Of a DNA stretch of 25,082 bases, positions 23,733-25,082 are shown piece by piece (within the stretch, counting starts at the first letter, position 1; each line of letters starts with the position of its first letter). A program made the position numbers and the translations under genes. The stretch covers positions 1 through 25,082 of the forward strand of contig JAOAFH010000130.1 of the NCBI GenBank assembly GCA_026416355.1, written 5' to 3'. The notes under the pieces were generated by a model that searched no databases, was not told the DNA's origin, and worked only from the letters and a program-made list of their open reading frames with translations. The DNA is from Clostridiales bacterium. GTDB lineage: Bacteria; Bacillota; Clostridia; Clostridiales; Caloramatoraceae.

Positions 23733-23740
23733 AAATGCTT
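23724..23740 (+). terminator. Weak hairpin at the end of yacP
   Basis: AAGCATT (23724-23730) and AATGCTT (23734-23740) pair around GAA, overlapping the yacP stop codon. No T-run follows, and the sigH -35 box overlaps its right arm, so termination is probably partial. Confidence 0.35.
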
Positions 23741-23767
23741 GATTTATGCAAAATAAAGGGTTATAAT
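23739..23767 (+). promoter_or_regulatory. Sigma-A type promoter of sigH
   Basis: TTGATT (23739-23744) and a perfect TATAAT (23762-23767) are 17 bp apart. A small hairpin AGGCC-TTT-GGTCT lies between this promoter and the ribosome site TAGGGGGGA (about 23792-23800). Confidence 0.65.
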
Positions 23768-23805
23768 TTAAGTTAGTTGAGGCCTTTGGTCTAGGGGGGA
23801 TTAGA

Positions 23806-24447
23806 TTGAACTTAAATTATGTTGCTAAAAATGCATTGGTAAAATATGATGAAATGATGGATGAAGAAGTTGTTGAACTAGCAAAAAAAGGGGATACTAG
23901 GGCAGAAGAATATCTTATAAATAAGTATAAAAACTATGTCAAATCTAAATCTAAAAGCTATTTTTTAATTGGGGCAGAAAAAGATGATTTGTATCAAGAG
24001 GGTATGATAGGGCTTTACAAAGCTATTAGAGATTTTAGGCCTGAAACACTTGCGTCATTTAGAGCTTTTGCTGAAATATGTATAACAAGACAAATAATAA
24101 CTGCAATAAAAACTGCAACAAGGCAAAAACACATTCCGTTAAATAGCTATGTGTCATTAAACAAGCCTGTTTATGATGAAGAATCTGACAGAACACTTAT
24201 GGATGTTTTGTCAACGGTACATATTTCAGATCCAGAAGAGCTAATAATAAGCAAAGAACAAAGAAGAAAAGTTGAAAGAAGAATGTATGAAGTATTAAGT
24301 GAATTAGAGTTAGAGGTTTTAAGAAGTTATTTAAATGGAAAATCATATCAAGAAATAGCTTGTGATTTAGACAGACATGCTAAATCAATAGATAATGCAC
24401 TTCAAAGAGTTAAGAGAAAAATAGAGAAACTCCTTACAGAAGAATAA
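23806..24447 (+). CDS. sigH: RNA polymerase sigma-H factor (SigH/Spo0H)
   Basis: This sigma factor directs transition-state and early sporulation genes. The 213 residues carry region 2 with YFLIGAEKDDLYQEGMIGLY-like core (about 52-71), then AEICITRQIITAIKTATRQ, followed by the very conserved LNSYVSLNKP and DEESDRTL. Region 4 includes YLNGKSYQEIACDLDRH. The match to B. subtilis SigH is strong throughout. The start is TTG at 23806, supported by TAGGGGGGA five bases upstream; the next ATG is 16 codons inside. Its position before tRNA and tuf and after yacP is the usual Firmicute order. Confidence 0.95.
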   Translation: MNLNYVAKNALVKYDEMMDEEVVELAKKGDTRAEEYLINKYKNYVKSKSKSYFLIGAEKDDLYQEGMIGLYKAIRDFRPETLASFRAFAEICITRQIITAIKTATRQKHIPLNSYVSLNKPVYDEESDRTLMDVLSTVHISDPEELIISKEQRRKVERRMYEVLSELELEVLRSYLNGKSYQEIACDLDRHAKSIDNALQRVKRKIEKLLTEE

Positions 24448-24452
24448 GTATA

Positions 24453-24481
24453 TTGACATATTTTTTGAAAGAGTGTACAAT
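24453..24481 (+). promoter_or_regulatory. Near-consensus promoter of the tRNA-Thr-tuf unit
   Basis: TTGACA (24453-24458) and TACAAT (24476-24481) have exactly 17 bp spacing, with an overlapping second TATAAT at 24481-24486. It starts six bases after the sigH stop and about 25 bases before the tRNA, which suits a highly expressed stable-RNA unit. Confidence 0.8.
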
Positions 24482-24507
24482 ATAATATCGAAGTGTATAC
24501 CCTGTTT

Positions 24508-24583
24508 GCCCATGTAGCTCAGTAGGCAGAGCGTCACCTTGGTAAGGTGGAGGTCGTCGGTTCAATCCCGATCATGGGCTCCA
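24508..24583 (+). tRNA. tRNA-Thr (anticodon GGT)
   Basis: The 76-base cloverleaf is complete. The acceptor stem is GCCCATG/CATGGGC, with discriminator T and encoded CCA. The D-arm is GCTC-AGTAGGCA-GAGC, the anticodon stem-loop is CACC-TTGGTAA-GGTG with anticodon GGT (reads ACC and ACT), and the T-arm has TTCAATC. The encoded CCA end means no nucleotidyltransferase is needed for maturation. It lies between a strong promoter and tuf, with no terminator after it. Confidence 0.95.
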
Positions 24584-24742
24584 GTATTTTACAAACAAGA
24601 AACACCGGGGTAAGTTTACAATGTAAATTAGCAAACTCCCGTTGGAGTTGCTTAAATTTCCTGTGGAGATATAGGTAACTAAATTGATGAAGCAGGATAG
24701 GATATATAGAAAGTAAATACATAATAAAGGAGGAGAAGACAA
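24584..24742 (+). promoter_or_regulatory. Leader between tRNA-Thr and tuf
   Basis: This 159-base spacer has no T-run terminator and no good promoter, so tuf is probably cotranscribed with the tRNA. It contains small hairpins: TTTAC-AAT-GTAAA (about 24615-24627), AACTCC-CGTT-GGAGTT (24634-24649), and a weak TTTCC-TGT-GGAGA (about 24656-24668). The strong tuf ribosome site AAAGGAGGAG follows. I do not recognise a riboswitch. Confidence 0.5.
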
Positions 24743-25082
24743 ATGGCAAAGGCGCATTTTGAGAGAACCAAGCCACACGTAAACATAGGAACAATAGGAC
24801 ACGTTGACCACGGTAAGACAACACTTACAGCGGCAATAACAACAGTATTAGCTCAATACGGAAGAGCACAAGCAACAAAGTATGACGAAATAGACAAGGC
24901 ACCAGAAGAAAAGGAAAGAGGAATCACAATCAACACAGCACACGTTGAATATGAAACTGAAACAAGACACTACGCACACGTTGACTGTCCAGGACACGCT
25001 GACTACGTAAAGAACATGATTACAGGAGCAGCACAAATGGACGGAGCAATCCTAGTAGTTAGTGCAGCAGATGGTCCAATGC
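24743..25082 (+). CDS. tuf: Elongation factor Tu, N-terminal part (cut by window end)
   Basis: The first 113 residues of EF-Tu are visible. The GTPase carries aminoacyl-tRNA to the ribosome. G1 GHVDHGKT (19-26), the switch I region EEKERGITIN and G3 DCPGHADYVKNM are intact. The reading frame is open to the last base, so the gene is incomplete only because of the window edge. Codon choice differs from neighbours: AAC, CAC, TAC and GAC are preferred, as expected for a very highly expressed protein. The ribosome site is AAAGGAGGAG, eight or so bases before the ATG. Confidence 0.98.
   Translation, partial: MAKAHFERTKPHVNIGTIGHVDHGKTTLTAAITTVLAQYGRAQATKYDEIDKAPEEKERGITINTAHVEYETETRHYAHVDCPGHADYVKNMITGAAQMDGAILVVSAADGPM

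Noticed and set aside
1..25082. CRISPR arrays, insertion sequences with transposase, prophage genes, toxin-antitoxin pairs
   Set aside because: I saw no regularly spaced direct repeats and no transposase, integrase, Cas or phage-like coding sequence. The only repeat-like element is the palindrome at 15221-15507.

Overview
The window looks like a chromosomal segment of a low-GC, Gram-positive anaerobe of the class Clostridia. The evidence is AT-rich DNA, strong AAGGAGGTG-type ribosome sites, TTGACA/TATAAT-type promoters, a CtsR heat-shock operon, a type III (GlnN) glutamine synthetase, flavin-dependent ThyX, a CarD-like factor, a T-box leader and sigma-H next to tuf. I cannot name the genus from sequence alone. 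The backbone is the conserved Firmicute order ctsR-mcsA-mcsB-clpC-radA-disA-yacL-ispD-ispF-gltX-cysS-mrnC-rlmB-yacP-sigH, with extra genes inserted: a MazG-like/CarD pair, glnA, natAB, a threonine deaminase, a PAP2 phosphatase and thyX. No cysE-like ORF lies between gltX and cysS, as it would in Bacillus subtilis.

Layout. 1-135 is the tail of an unidentified gene with a hairpin. 271-4856 is the CtsR regulon operon (repressor, McsA/McsB arginine kinase pair, ClpC unfoldase) with a multi-heptad CtsR operator. 4984-7405 holds radA-disA (DNA repair and c-di-AMP). 7430-8530 holds a MazG-like gene and a CarD-like gene read outward from back-to-back promoters. 8645-10466 holds the PIN/TRAM membrane protein and ispD. 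10485-12804 is glnA, behind a leader that can fold as a terminator or as a competing hexaloop hairpin. 12846-15220 is ispF-natA-natB. 15221-15507 is a 287-bp imperfect palindrome with a GC-rich structured tip. 15521-15928 (-) is an unrecognised gene. 16305-17270 is threonine deaminase. 17380-20508 is gltX, then cysS under a Cys T-box. 20551-21087 (-) is a PAP2 phosphatase. 21189-23732 is mrnC-thyX-rlmB-yacP. 23806-24447 is sigH. 24508-25082 is tRNA-Thr(GGT) followed by tuf, cut by the window edge.

Functional themes are protein quality control (CtsR, McsAB, ClpC), genome integrity and c-di-AMP (RadA, DisA), isoprenoid precursors (IspD, IspF), aminoacylation and RNA maturation (GltX, CysS, MrnC, RlmB, YacP/Rae1), nitrogen assimilation (GlnN) and transition-phase transcription (SigH). 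The parts that most deserve a second look are non-coding: the glnA leader, whose hexaloop has the A1/G4 pattern of ANTAR-protein targets and overlaps a terminator, and the 287-bp structured palindrome after natB. All functional assignments come from reading motifs by eye. No database search was run.
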